Shown here: positions 41,677 to 62,011 of the stretch, one piece after another | Position numbering within the stretch: position 1 is the first letter of the stretch | Layout: the number at the start of each line of letters is the position of its first letter | Assembly: GCA_029207755.1 (NCBI GenBank) | Contig: JARCOQ010000086.1 | Location: 300,362 to 364,361 of the forward strand | DNA: 64,000 bases | Direction: 5' to 3' | DNA from: Chamaea fasciata | Lineage: Eukaryota; Chordata; Aves; Passeriformes; Sylviidae | Program-made: the position numbers and the translations under genes | The notes under the pieces: model-generated | What the model saw: only the letters and a program-made list of their open reading frames with translations | What the model was told of the DNA's origin: nothing | Database searches by the model: none

Positions 41677-43065
41677 CTGTAGAGACAAAAGATAGGATGT
41701 TGAACAAAGGAAGTTTACAGTGTGAATGGAGTTCAAGGTGTAACTTTAAATGAAAGTTTTAAATGATGAGAATTCTTTTTATACATTTTTTCAACCCATC
41801 ACTTCTCAGCTGTCTGGTCTAACTGTCCTGGTCTTCCTAGGGAAACTGCCAGGCTGGATGCAGATGTGCTTTTACTTGATAAACTTAGAAACTCGATAAG
41901 CTAAAGCACACTCATTTACATCTGGAGGAAACTGAGAGAGTGCTTCCTGGGGAATAATACAGAAGTAAATTCCAAGTACTTTTTCCCTAAATTGTAGGAT
42001 GCCAACAGTAGTACCATGTGCACTATTAGAGAGATGGGCTTATCTGATGATGCAGTGTAATGGTGATTTAAATGCGTTAATTGAGATTCTGATTACTGAC
42101 ACCTACTTAAGAGATCTCTTGCAGAGGGTCTGCTGAAGGGTCAGTTTGTGTTAACTGTGGTTTAAGAGGATCTGCATTTCTTGTAGACTGCTACTTTGGG
42201 TGAGAGTGAAGATTCTCTCTTGTGTAGAGAATGTGTAGGCAAAATGACTTTGCTTGATGATAGGTGAGGACTTATTTTCAATATTTCTACCGATTCTTCC
42301 CAACTAAGCCTTTAGTTTTTACTAGTATCATACGCTTTTGCTAAAAAGGCAGAGTTATGGCAATGGTCTGGCAGGCTAGCTTTTTTTCTGATAGTCTCAT
42401 TTATTTGTTGCAGCATCTTTCTGTATGTCCCTTCTATGCAGTCACAACTATACATTATTCCCTCTAATCTCTTCAGCAGCTTTACACTTCAAAGCCCTCT
42501 TCAATCCACCAAGAAGAGTTTCTGCTTTCTCCAAATCGATTTACATAGTCTGACTCGTCTATCAGTACTCTTGGGAGAGAACCTTCATTGATCCCTAGTG
42601 GAAGATTGTAAGGTGTCATGTAGATGTGGTACCATTGTGGGGTAGGTGCATCTGTAGGCTGTACCCTTCCTGAAAGTGATGAACTCTTGTCTGTCATAGG
42701 AAGAGATAACACATGGTAGTTCTAATCCTAAGGCTTTTCTGACCTTTGCTATAATCTGCCCATAGCTAAAACACAGACCTTAGGCCTCAGATGGGAGTTG
42801 ATACTGTCAGGCAAAGAGGGATGGAACAAATAGGAGGATGAAAACGGGATGACAGTGACTTCTTTCATCTTCTTTCCCATGCAATTAAACCAAGGCACAA
42901 AGCTGTAATTGCTGCTACCGCAAGTCACAGTCCATAGAGTTTTGTGCTTCTGGAGAATTTAATTGCTGTTGCTGAAACTTCTTGCATCCCTGAGAATTTG
43001 TGGAACTCTGGAGTTCCCTCGGGATAGAGAAGGGAAAGACTACATTCTGTGTTCCTTACTTGCAG
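41677..43065. other. PLAT-IKBKB interval, no exons seen
   Basis: Contains neither the first IKBKB exons (ATP-binding lobe) nor other recognised coding sequence. The interval is only 1.4 kb, so the IKBKB promoter and 5' exons are absent from it. Confidence 0.5.
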
Positions 43066-49871
<6,806 letters not shown>

Positions 49872-50999
49872 AATCACTCTGGTTGCCTCTGAAGCCATGC
49901 TGCTTTGGGAAGCCAACTGTGAAAAGCTGCTTCCTCTGAGAAGGGAATATCAGCTGCCTTCTACTGTCACCAACTGCTTATGTGATACATATGGCTTAGC
50001 TTTTAGTATCCACTTCTCAGACACTTTCACAAAGATACATTAGGGAATGCCTGTTCTAACTGCTTGGAGAATGTTCTTAATTGTGCCTTAAGACAGCAGA
50101 TCTCTGTCCTGATACGTCTTCCCTTGGGCATCGCCTGTGGCTGTTTTGCTGCATTTTAGGCTTTCTAATGAACAATGGACAAGGTACACCCAGTCACTGG
50201 TAGATGTCACCTTCCTAATGAACTGTGAACTTAATTGCTTAACTTTGCTGATTTGCACTTTTTTTCTTTAAGTGTAATGGTTGTACTTACCTAATACTTG
50301 TTTCCTGTATGGGAACGAAATTATCTAAAACATGTAAACTTTTGGTTTGCTCTTTTTGATGCGCTCAATAACACTATAATGGAAAAAACTGCTTTCACTG
50401 TGCAGGTCTCTAAAACGTGAGAGGTGTAAGAATGTTAGCCTGGAAACCAAAGAAGGAAATCTTCAGTGTACAGGTATCGTGTAACAAAGCATTTGCAGAT
50501 TATCTATTAACCATGCTTAAAGTTGCATGAAAAGATGAAAAAAAGACCAAAAAACCCAGCTGGATGGAACCTTGGTGAGAGTCAACACACACCAACCTTG
50601 TGTTCTGACTGTGACCAATTTATTTCATTCTGTTCTAACCCCAAATTTCCACTACAACACAGAGACCTCCTTTTATAAAAGGCTGTGAAGTATAGGACAT
50701 GCAAAATGCAATACAATAATAGGGAGAGGTTGGATTTTCTTTTGGTTTTTTTGGAACAGATTTAAAATACAGGAAACTGAAATGTGGCACAAACATCACA
50801 ACTTCCATGCATGCCTTCAAGTGTCTTCCTTTGTTGTGCTGGCACACTCTGGACTTCAGCATTGGGTTAAAGTCATTCTTGGGCAGAGTAGAAAGTTCAC
50901 ACTTCTTCAAATTTCCGAGTAATATTAAGGCTGAAATGCACCGGGTACACTTTTCCTTCATCTTCCAGAGCACCACCAGTTGTTTTACTTAAAGCTGTG
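49872..50999. other. IKBKB-VDAC3 interval, 3' untranslated regions likely
   Basis: IKBKB and VDAC3 end tail-to-tail across 1.1 kb. The stretch probably holds the remains of both 3' UTRs. No coding sequence is recognised, and POLB, which lies between these genes in mammals, is absent. Confidence 0.45.
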
Positions 51000-52436
51000 T
51001 TAGGCTTCCAGCTCAAATCCCAGCCCAATTTTGTGACCTCCAGCACTGAAATTCTTGCCATCAATCAAGCCTGAGAGGGTCAGCTTTACACCTACAAAAG
51101 CAAGTCACGAGAACCATCATGCACTGACATCCCAGTACAGTGCTCTTCCTCAGGTCCTTGACCTCACTAATGTGGCTTAGTTGCCACAGGAACTTGCATA
51201 CACAGACATCCTTTAGTTCTCTGAGTCTGCGTAGACTTCTAGCTCCTTTGTTCATCTAGTCTGTTCTTAAGATGACAGTGAATTATACCATAGTGTAGTA
51301 CTTAACACCATTTGCTGCTACCAGTGAGAACTGCGTACCAGGTCGAAGGGCATGAGTGTAACCAATTCCAATGAGGCTGGCATTGTTCACTTTAGCCTAT
51401 AAAAAAAAAATCACAGTATTTATAAACTGTGTATGTATTCATACAGAAGAATCTCAGTCCCCTGAGAAGGTGGCCTATGCATTAACACTCTTGAGCTACT
51501 TGGAGACCAACCTCTCTTAGAAGCATGTTCCAATCTTTTCCTTTTCTCAGGAGTTTTCAGCTTAAGCAAATGGTGCGAATTCTGCCTTCACAGAATGCCA
51601 TGCTGTTTTTCACTGCCTCGTCTATTATGTCTTTATATCTTTTAAAGAGCTACTTACTGCAGTCCCTCAGAGCCTGTCTTGTTCACATCACTCAGGAGTG
51701 ATTTTCTTTTTTCTTCTAATGAGCAAGAAATACATGAATATGCAATCCCCTTTTTGCATTACTAAGTTTTGAGCTCTTAACAACAGTATTTCTCATTTTC
51801 AATTTTGGTTCAGTGGTCCTGGAACTAATTGTTGTTTTGAAACATAAATGCTTGCTACTTCAGTTCTTGGTCTTAAAACACACACGTCAGCTAACTTTCA
51901 ATGGTTAACTTACTGTTAGGAGAAGGCTGTAAGCTCAGGTAAACTTCCACCATTGTAATTATAATATGGTTTTACATTATGGATTTAAGAATTAAAAGGA
52001 CACTTTCATTGTCTTTTAAAAGACATTTTTCAGCACAGTAGCATGCTATTCCAAGCACACTAGTCAGACTATTTCACTATGGACAAAATTATATTTAAGA
52101 TTTCTTTTCCTCCATAAGTTCACAAGTACGATGTGTGAGGTCCCAGTTTAAATTTGTACCACAACAGAAGCCACAGTTCGCAATCTACCATACTTCCTCA
52201 GTAACTAGTTCAAGCAACTGCTTCATTACAAATTTTCAGTATTTAGGGGAGCTTGAAATACTCATTTCTGTAACAAAATTCTTACCACAACGGAAGTCTT
52301 CTCATCCATTTGGTACTTTCCAGCAATACCAAAACGTGTGTTGTTACTGCCAGCAGTCCATGCAAGATTGACTGATGTCTCAACCTTATTAGTAACCTTC
52401 TGATAAACAGACCCACCAAACTCAGTGCTGTCATTC
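51000..52436 (-). CDS. VDAC3: VDAC3, last three exons only
   Basis: Minus-strand exons 52436-52286 (151 bp), 51396-51339 (58 bp) and 51091-51000 (92 bp including TAA) have canonical splice sites, join in phase and carry no stop. They encode [49 protein letters not shown] and [20 protein letters not shown], ending GLGFELEA. These are the last beta-strands of the 19-strand mitochondrial outer-membrane channel. The 151- and 58-bp exon sizes are those of VDAC genes, and NNASLIG with GFELEA favours VDAC3 over VDAC1/2. Upstream exons (higher coordinates) are not found by eye up to 59.8 kb, so the gene is either partial or has an unusually long intron. Confidence 0.8.
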
Positions 52437-55400
52437 CTGTTTGTAATAGATGCAAGTGTGTCAGGCCTTGCTTTGTTTAGTAACTCTTAAGATTAACCCT
52501 TCCCCACAATGATTTGACATTATCTCCTAAAATGAACCAAGAGATCCAATACTTCCCTGAACCCAGGCTCACTACTTCCTAGCTGGAGCTGGCAGACTCC
52601 TGCTCCTATTTTTTTTTGCACAAAGCATGTTTTGCTTGCAGAACGGAACAAGACTTGCCAGAGACCTACAGTTTAAGGTTCTGACAAAAAAAACCAAACC
52701 AAACAAGCCAAAAACAAAACCAACCCACCCAGATAACCTGGTTGCTTGTCTCAAGTAAGCCAGTGTGCAGTAACACATAAAGGAGACTTCAGTTATGAGA
52801 ATAAGACTGAAAACAATGCTGTTGCATTATAATCGTTTAAATACACCATCTTCAGAGCGTCTCAGGCCACCTGAATGCCAAGATTAGGGCTACGCAGCGA
52901 TGACAGCTGGAAACAAACACAATGCCATGCATGCCTTTCTCCTTCATCGTGGGCATTTCTGAGGGAGAAAGTTTCTGTCTGGAGAGTGTGATTGATAACT
53001 GGCTAGCTGCAAAAGGTCACGTAGACATGAGGGAGCTTTGCTGAGCACACAGGCACTCTCATGAGAACCAGCAAGGCAGCAAGCTTCGCATGTCCTTGAG
53101 CACAGCTGGGATACGATAACAAGACCTTGTAGCTGAAAGATATGAGGGAGAAGCACGGTAAAACAAAAACTTACTCAAACTATGTAACCACAAAGAAATG
53201 TAGAAAGAGGCGTAGCTGACTTTTAGTCTGAGCACCAATCCTGAGCTTAACTTTTGAAATATGCATGAGCTTATTAGTGTTATTATAAAAGCATTGTATG
53301 AATTATCAATAAACGAGATTTGCCGATCACTCATATTGAGTGCCACATTTCTCCCGCCGCGGATTTCCCACAAGAACAGACCTTCCAGTTCTTAAAATCT
53401 TCTTAGTAGGAGGTGTGATGGTGCACTTTGACTAAATTGTGGTCAATTCTGTCTCCTAATAGCTGGCATCTTCAGATTCTACTGGAGGTGTTGTGAATGT
53501 CTTTTCAAGAGTTGAGAAGGAAAGTGTCTTTAAGGATTCTGATCTTCCAGTGTGATGCGTAGATACCAGTCAACATGTAGACTGATGACAGGCACAGACA
53601 GTATTCTTGGCAATTGCTTAGAAAATAAACAAAACATCAGGCAGTAGAATAATCCTGTCAACAAGGAGGATAACAGTAACTTTTCCAAGGCACAAATGTC
53701 AATGTCACTTTCAGTTACATTGCAGGAAAAAATGGTAAAAGAAATGGGTGTGACCCAGAGTTCCCACAGCCAAGAGGATATGTGAGTACCAGTTTGGCTG
53801 AAATGACTGTTGCTTGTCATTCCCCAGTGACAGTTTGGAGAAGTCATCACAGGCTCTTTTAATTTGTGAATACTGATGTGTATAAGTCAGGTGTCGGTAT
53901 ATGTATTTTCACATCCTTTTTTTTGCTTTTTCCATTGTGCTGCAGGTAATCTCAGAACAGCAGTGGCTGTGCTGAAGCAATATAAATAATAATCTCTGAT
54001 TTTTTCCAATGATGTTTGATTGCCAAGTGATATCCTCAGCAAAGTTGGTCAGACCCTCTCAGTCCTACTCCTTGTAGCTACTGAGTACTGAGATTGTAGA
54101 AGGCCTTACTGAAGCTGACAGAAGTAATTTTCATTGCCTTCAGTGACTTTTCAATTGGGCTGAAAGTGCTGGTTGGTCTCAAAAATACTTTGTGAGCTTT
54201 GATCTAATGAGTGGAGACCAGTGGTAAATCAAAATGGAAGGAAGAGCTTTGTGGGCAAAATGCAGTACAGGTTAATTTGCTTTTTCAAATTCTAACTTAT
54301 TTAAATTTTACATCAGAAGTTGTGGAGGTCTAAATCCCTACTACCACCTTAAGGCATCTCTGCCTCATCATTGCTTAAGACACTGACTGAATGCACATAG
54401 TTTAATTTAAAGTTGATTGCATTTAACAACAGAGTTTTTTAAAGCCTTTAGTCATGTAATAATGGTAGATAGCGCTTCATTTAGTCAAGAATGACCCGAT
54501 ACAGTTATCTATCATTTACATTAGCAATGTTGAACCGACAGTAAATTCAATTAATTCTTCAATTTTATGCTCTTAACATTTAAAAACCTAAATCCACTTT
54601 AAAATCAATTTGCATTATTTTGAGGATGGGATTCTTAATGTTAAGCTCCTATTAAATCCGCATTTTCTCTACTCTAAGGTTGCTTTGAATTTTTTTGTCA
54701 TGTTTTTGTGGAATGTTGGTCTTAAGCAGTTTTTGTGGGTTTGTCTGTGACTTAAGGAGCTCTCTATTGGATACTGATCTATGCAGTTGAAATAGAACAC
54801 TGGAAAAACATGATTTATAACAAGTGTTCTCATAGCAGACCAGGAGGTTGGGTTGATATTTCTTCTTCTTCCATCAAGGAACACCCATGGCTGTGGGCTA
54901 TAATTTATAACAACAGTGTTGCTTTGACCGGTTTTGGTTACTGTGGGCTTGTTTTCAGGAATGATGAGTATGTAGTTATCCCATCTTGAAAGAAATACAT
55001 AGCACATGTGCTTATTTGGATTAATTAGTATGGTTTTATATCACAGTTGATAGAAAGCTGGAAGAAAAGCCCAAGAGTAAAGGAATAAAGGAGGCAAACC
55101 AAACAACTGAGGGTTGTGACTGTGGTTAAAGTCCCTTATGAATTCTGAGTGCTCCAGCACCGGTTTTCTGTGAGTCACTCTTTGAAGCTGCCTTATCATT
55201 TTGTTATATATATTCCAATATATGTCAGTCCTGTCAGACCCTAGAGAGAACACTTGCAGTGAGTAATTTCAGGTCTGAGTGCCACAACCAGGCTGCTGAG
55301 AAAGCTGGCCCAGCCTTTTTTTTTCTTGGTGTTTCTGATGGTTTGAGCTGCAAGTTCACTCAGCTGAGCTGCTTTGTGCTCCAGCTCTGTTTCTTTAGTG

Positions 55401-58400
55401 ATGATGCAATACTTGCTGCACGGCAACTCAATTGGAAAACAAAGAAATTAATGATACAGACAGAAGATCTGTTCCCAAAGCAGGGTGAAATTCTGGTGGA
55501 AGGGCTTCTGCTGCTTGAATTTTAAACACTGTGCTGTGAAACCTCTCACGTCATCTGTGGGTTAGTGGTTGTATCACCTGGGATAGTCCATCCAGGCCCT
55601 GTTGATGCAAACGTGCTTTTCACTGGTGCTGCTCCCTATTTTGGAGAATATCTGAAAATAAGGTGTGAGCAAGTACTGAAAATTTCAATTTTTTGCTCCT
55701 ATTTACCCACTTGCCTGCTGTTTTAATTTTGAAGTAGGGTGTCAGATAGAATCTGTCTAATGGCAGCGGTGTAAATAGCATGCCTTCAGTTCCAAACTGA
55801 AACCCCTTGCAATCAGCAGATGTCCCAGCTCAAGGAAAATGGGTTGCAAGCCCAAAACATTCACTTTCCCTGCCTCATTTCTTATGGTCTTACCAAGGAA
55901 ATAGCCAGACTTGGATTGTGCTTACTCTTTGCAATGAAGAAGTTGTTAATGCTGCGTTTTCATGCTCCCATCGTCGCTGTACTCCAAATGTCTGTTCTGT
56001 GGAATGGGCAGGATTAGGCTGTTTAAGACAAAGCCACTCCACATTTACAGTGCCTGTAAGGTCCATAGTAAGAGCCCTAAATAGAAGTATCATTTCCAAG
56101 ATGCCTTCTATTTTACAAGCAGCCAAACAGAAAATGAAACCCTGGGTTGAATTGTAGTCTTCCTGAAGGAAGTGTCAAAGCCTAACAAGGGAGCTTGACC
56201 CAGCTTTGTACTTGTTGTTCAGTGAAATAAACTTTAATTGTTAATGAATCCAAACACTGTTAATGAATCCAGTACTACTACTTTACTGAAAAAAGCTGCA
56301 ATTACTGGACAATCCCCTGATTTTCAGCTGCTGTAAATCACTCTATCTTCACAGAATGGAGAGGGGCACTTCATTTAACAACACTGAAGAATTAAGACAG
56401 GGAAATGGCATAAAAATCAGAAAGGATCTTAGGATTATAATCAGGGGAAACAGAGTAAAGAAAAACATGTAAAGTTGGGCGTTGCTTCTGTGAAAAGAGA
56501 AGTTGTACATCCATGTGCATGTAGCTGCATTAAGGAAAAGCATTAGTATTCAAGCCAAATGATGTCATGGAAAAACCGGTTTGTTTTTTTTAAGCATGCA
56601 AAACTTCTGTCAGTTGAAAGGGGATAAGAACAGCATATTAATCAATTTGCCTCCTTACCTGTTGTTTTGTGAAGTAGTTAGGATTGCTGGCATTTTCCAT
56701 CTGGAATTTTATGCCAGTGGCAGATCCCTGACTGTGATGGTAGAAGGGTAAGGACCTCATCCAAATGCATCAACAGGAATAGTGTTTCACTGTGAAACTG
56801 CCAAGTATTTCAGACCGGTGCCTAATGATGCAAAAACTTGTTGTAATTATGTGTGAAGTGTAATTTATCTAATGTAATTATGAGATGTTTAGAGCCAGTC
56901 ATTTGAAATAGACTCCACTTCTCTGTTAGCTTTTGACATTGGAAAGACTGTAATCATGTTGCAGACCATCAGCCCTTGGATTAAAATTTCAACCTACAGT
57001 GAGCTTCAAACTGCTTTGCATTTACCCTTAGAAGAAAAGGGAGGTTGAATAAATTTTGTTACGTTGATTTATCTTAGGAAAATGGGTGTCAAGGTTCTGA
57101 ATTACAGTAATTATTGTAAGCATGTAAAATATTATCAACTACAAGATACATCTGATGTGGTGTGGATGGATTAGTGCACATGCTAAGACCAATTTGAGGA
57201 CATTTCAAGTTTTGCTACGTTTGCTAGGGCTAGTTACATCCACTTAAAATACAGATTGACTCTAAAATGGCAGTGGTTTGCAGGTCCTAAGTGTTGGGAC
57301 TTTGGTTAAAGCAAAAGGAACAAAATAATTCTTTTTCTTTTAGCTTGTCATGCAGTTTGTGCTAAGGCTTTCAGTAGTACTTTATTGTGACAGCTCATTT
57401 CCCTTTTCATTTGATGCCCTCATATACACCTTGTCACTCTATTAAACCAGAAAGATTTAGTTTCTTAAAGAGCCTTCAATGAAGCTGTTATAAAGCCTTT
57501 TCTCAAAACAACAAATTTGGAGCCTGAACACATGAGATTACATTGTTTTAGTTTATGTTGCTTTCTTGAGGAAATAAAAACAGGAGAGAGCAAGAGTTAA
57601 TTGCTTAATAAGTATCAGCTATTATCATCAAAAGGGTTCATAATTTTGAGTTTCATTTTTATTTTGACCAGAACACTTTTAGATAATAAATGTTGCAATT
57701 GAATCTTGGTTGTTTTAGGAAGTTGTTAAAACAAGCTAAATGTTTTCCATTTATGGATAACAAACTGATGCTCTAAGTTTAGGAATTACTGTGCCAAAAT
57801 TTGAGTATTTCTTTCATTTCCTTGTAACCCGTAAAACTGACTGTTTCTGGTTATTCTGGGACCTTTGAACTAGGGGTCTTACCTCAGGTGGGATGTCAAA
57901 AGAATATATAGATTGTGATGCTGTTTTCTCTCCATTACTAGGAACAGTTTTTTATCTGGGCAAGTTGTGATTCAGACAATGCCACTAGATTTCTACCTGA
58001 GAATCTGCCTTTTGTGGCCTGTTTTATGGGTATTTTCACTTTTTTCATTGCAAGTTTTTAGGATTTTCTAAGTGTGTGTTTCTAAAAAAGCAGCACCCAA
58101 ATTAATTGCATCTTATCAGTACGTAAGAACTACTTTATGGCATTTTAACCTGCAAACACTATGATAGCGTGTGTGGAAATGGAATTTAACTCACTTGGCG
58201 GACTTGAAATATATCCCTAAGCAGTAATTGCAACATCTTATCAAATTCTCGAGCAGGAAACCAACCTTTTTCTAAATGGAATTTTTATGAACTATTTTAA
58301 GGACTGTTTACTGGAAAGCTGCCTAATCACTGCATTCCCTGGGTAATGGCTGAAATAAGTGTGCTGAATTAGTAGCAGGAAGATGCTCAACTACTCTGGC

Positions 58401-59835
58401 AGGGAAGAGTTGATACTGCTTTTGCTAATGCATGTAAATCACAGAGAAAATTCTGAATATGGAGAAAATTTTTATCAATAGCCCCATTTAATTGTATCCT
58501 TCATTTGAACGGTGCCTTGCTTCAGCGATTTTTAAGGAAATTATTGAGACTATTTTTTTAAGTGGTAGAAGTAATAATTAAAACCCATCCATGAAAAGAT
58601 TTGGGAATACATTTAATTGATAGAAAGATTAGGTATATCAGGGGAAAAATCCACTTTGCTGGCATTCTTCTGGTTTTGGGTCTTGGTGAAGGAACTAAAA
58701 TGGGTTAAGAGGAAATTGCTTGTTCCACAGTGTGCTGTGTGTGGCTTCCTGGGGATTTTACCTTTACGGTGAGTGTTCCTCTGAACACAATGAAGCTGCA
58801 AGCGTGTGCTAAATCCAGTTAAGGAGATTTCCAGTCTAGTCTTTTGGCTCTGGAAGTTAGATGTTTCCATATTCTTCTAAAAAAGAATCATTGCTTTCTG
58901 TTCAGTGCCTGCATTCACAGCTGTCTGGTTTTTACCTTTTCTTCAGCTGCCTCTTCTCCACACAAGTGCCCTTGTCTACGTAACTCTTTCTTTTATGGCA
59001 GCTGTTCAATAGCTGGAGTTAAGCTTCTTGCCCTACTCTGAATTTCCAATTTCCCGTTTGAGGATGAGGCAATCACCGCTGACTTCCCAGAGGGCACTCC
59101 TTCGCTTAGTTATCCAGCTCTTAGCAGCTTTGAAAGGGACAGAGAAATGGAAGGGAATAGCTTTGGTTCATAAATATTTTTGCATTAATAATAGTTAAAG
59201 TTAAGGTCAATGATTGTAGTACAGATGACTACCAATAGTGCTTTATAGCCCCTTTGGAAACTGAAATTATGTGAAATAATTCCAAATAGCCTCCCTCGAA
59301 TGGTTATTCTGTGAGCAGCAGTAGCTCTGTTTTAAGGCTGGCGTGGTGTCAGGAGGTCTCTGGGCATGCCAGGAGTTTCAGGTTGCTCACTTTTCTGTTA
59401 TTTTTGCCCATCTCCAAGTGTTTCCATTCTACATTCGGTCTTCCTGAAAATATTTGTGTGTCTTCCTTCATTTGGACATTGCAAAGCATGACTCCTTTTG
59501 TGGAGGACTTTTCACCCTTTCCCAGTCTTGTGCCTTTTGTTTCTTTTGGATGTAAATCCAAGCAAGCTGCAAATCTTTTATTTCTTATTGGGATTTAGCA
59601 GTGGTGTCAGCAAGTACAAAAAAAAGTTCAACACGTTTTATTGTTATCAAAAGCATTTCCAGGAGTGGGAATGAGGGATAGGAATCCAGGGCACAGGGAT
59701 GGTGGATCCCTGCTTATCTCTGTAGTATTTTAGAGTGTGTTTCAGTGTATCCCTGAACCTCTTTTGCAAATATTGTTAAAAAGGCAGTGCTTCCTAAAGC
59801 AAGAAATGAACCCAGGAAAAAAAAATCTCACAGTC
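52437..59835. other. No gene recognised; unique AT-rich sequence
   Basis: More than 7 kb of ordinary non-coding DNA. Open frames of 60-116 codons show no domain, signal or exon framing that I can support. No upstream VDAC3 exon was recognised on the minus strand. Confidence 0.5.
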
Positions 59836-60299
59836 TGTCTTGGTTTGGGAAAACAGGTATTTGCTAGGTAATAAAAAAAAACAACAACTGTAGTTTCCTT
59901 TGGGATCGAGAGTGTAAACCCCCCCTTCACCCCTTTTTTTTCTTTTTCAATTATAAATTTAAAATCAGAGGCTCTTAGGCAAAGATTTGGGTAATAGAAA
60001 TAGCAGTTCTTTACTAGTATGTATTACAAAGCAAGCAAACACAAAAAAAACCCCACCAAACAACTACAGCATTAATAACAAACAAAAACAGTACTAAGCT
60101 GTTCTCTGAGCCCCAGAGGGGATTCCGGGGGGCCAAGGGACTGAGAGAGGGACTGTGCAGGAGCCGGGAACAGTGAGAGAGCCCAGGCTCTGCATTTGTG
60201 TTTATTTTAGAACTTCCTGTGTGTCTAAAACATTCCTTGCACGGTTCTGCCTTGGGAAAGGGGAACTTCCTTGGTGGCACCTTGGGCTTGGCACACACC
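59836..60299 (-). repeat. Diverged LTR related to the ERV-B LTR
   Basis: Starts TGTCTTGGTTTGGGAAAACAGG and matches the ERV-B LTR through ggcaaagatttggg, agcagttctttactagtatgta and accaaacaactacagcattaat. It has an extra 80-bp segment early on and an unrelated second half from about 60098. It is an older, different subfamily. The right end is placed at the next LTR and is uncertain. Confidence 0.75.
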
Positions 60300-60860
60300 T
60301 GAGGATGTTATAAATGATCAGAGCCAATTTCCAAAATCAAAGATTTATTTAACAAATTTGAAAAGCAATTTCGGGAAACGCCACGATAAATCAGGACAAC
60401 ATCGGTCGAATGTTGGGTGGACAATCCGGGAGCAGCAAAGGGTGCTTCTCCGGAGTACTGCCCACAAATTCGGGGTCTCAGGGGAGGTGTTTTATACCAT
60501 TTTTCTACCCTGAGGCGAAAACAAGACGGTAACAAAGAACCCGAAGAACATGACATCATGTACATAACATAATCATTGAAATGTCTGGTGTCCGCAAGGG
60601 ATATCTGAAAGAGTTTCCTGAGAAATTGAGAAGACGTCTGAATGAAAAGTCTCCGAATCTTCTGTCAGAAGGTTTCTGCCCAGATTGGTATCGGATCTCC
60701 TGATGAGCTGTGAAGATGTGGCCAGCCCATGCTTAATGGGCCGTTTCCCGGTTACCTCTCTGGCAGATGTCGAGGTAACACCTTTGGACTGTGAAAAGAC
60801 TGTGGTATGCGAAGAGATGCCCTGGAACTCTTTCCAGGAATTCAGGAGTTTTTTACATTC
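60300..60860 (-). repeat. Probable LTR of another ERV family
   Basis: On the minus strand a ggtataaaacacc TATA box (about 60490-60500) is followed 150 bp later by an AATAAA (about 60341-60346). The minus-strand 3' end is CATCCTCA at 60300, directly abutting the neighbouring LTR. The opposite end, about 60860, is approximate. No coding sequence. Confidence 0.5.
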
Positions 60861-61329
60861 CACTGCAAAGTTTTAATACACACAATTTTAATCCACGAAT
60901 TTAATACTATGTATCCATTACAAGGAGATTGTCTGTTTTCCATGGGGAAGCTCAGGGGTTTTAGATTGCTAAAATAAAAGAAAGGAACCCCCTCGTTGCC
61001 TGAGTGCACCCAGTTCTCCGAGCAAAGCAGGTCCCACGTGAGCGAGGAGAGGCAGGATGGAGTTGGGGAATGTGGAGCAAGGTTGTCCACTGGGTCAGAG
61101 CTCAAGGCACAGCTTCTCTGAGCAGGCCAGACCTGCCTGTTTAGGAGAGTCCCTGGGTCAATATGAGTCACTGAATGCTGCAATCACCTCTGCTCTCAAG
61201 AGAAAAATACACCCTTGAAAATAGGAATGTGCGTTTATTAGAAGCCCTTTGAAATATTTCTCCGTAACTCTAGGAAAAAAGATCTCCCAATGAATTGCAA
61301 CAGACCACGGGGAAATCAAGGGAGAGCTG

Positions 61330-62011
61330 AGAGATGAATTTCAAAGGAGGTAAGGATTTGAGAAAAGTTCATGTTTTAGCTAAAGATAAGCTTTGCCAGA
61401 ATTAGTTCAAGTAGGTAGATAGATAAGCTGTGCTGGAAAGAATTAGAAGTTAATGGTTAGATGAAAGGATTGCGATCAAGGATAACGATCCTGGATCTAA
61501 ATAACTAATTGCTTGTCATTTTTGTGTTTGTTTAGCTGTGTTTATAATGAGAAACAGAAGAAACTGATAAATAGATTTAGGAACACAGACAATTGTAAAT
61601 CCTCGAGCATCCTAAAACCCATTCAACAGTCACGGAGAAAGGAAACAGGAGTTTGACCAGTTATCATTTATCTTGATATCCATTGAAAAGGTTGAAAGTT
61701 TCCAATGAGGAAGACTCCACTTACTTCCTTTTTTTACGCCCCCTCCCCATATAAAGGACCACTGACCCAATTCAAAGAACAAACTACACACGCTTAATAG
61801 CTTTTTAGCTAATTATAATATGAAGCAGAGAATGGGAGGTTTTAGTGCTATAAATATGTATTAGTATTTTGGATATTCAACGCTTTTGAAAAGAAAGAGA
61901 TTTTGTAACTTGGCAGTGCATTTTAGGGAGTGATCGCACACAACTGCCTGGCGTTGCATTAAACATATACTTTCTAACTCTAAACTGTTAGAGAGTCTTC
62001 TGTCTGTCACA
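61330..62011 (+). repeat. Probable LTR of an ERVK-like family
   Basis: Plus strand: ccatataaagg TATA box (about 61749-61759), then gcattaaacatata (polyadenylation-like), then aactctaaactgttagagagtc, and a terminal tctgtctgtcaca at 62011. This order fits the U3-R-U5 end of an LTR. The inverted aactctaaactgttagag lies in the U5 portion. The left boundary is a guess. Confidence 0.5.
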
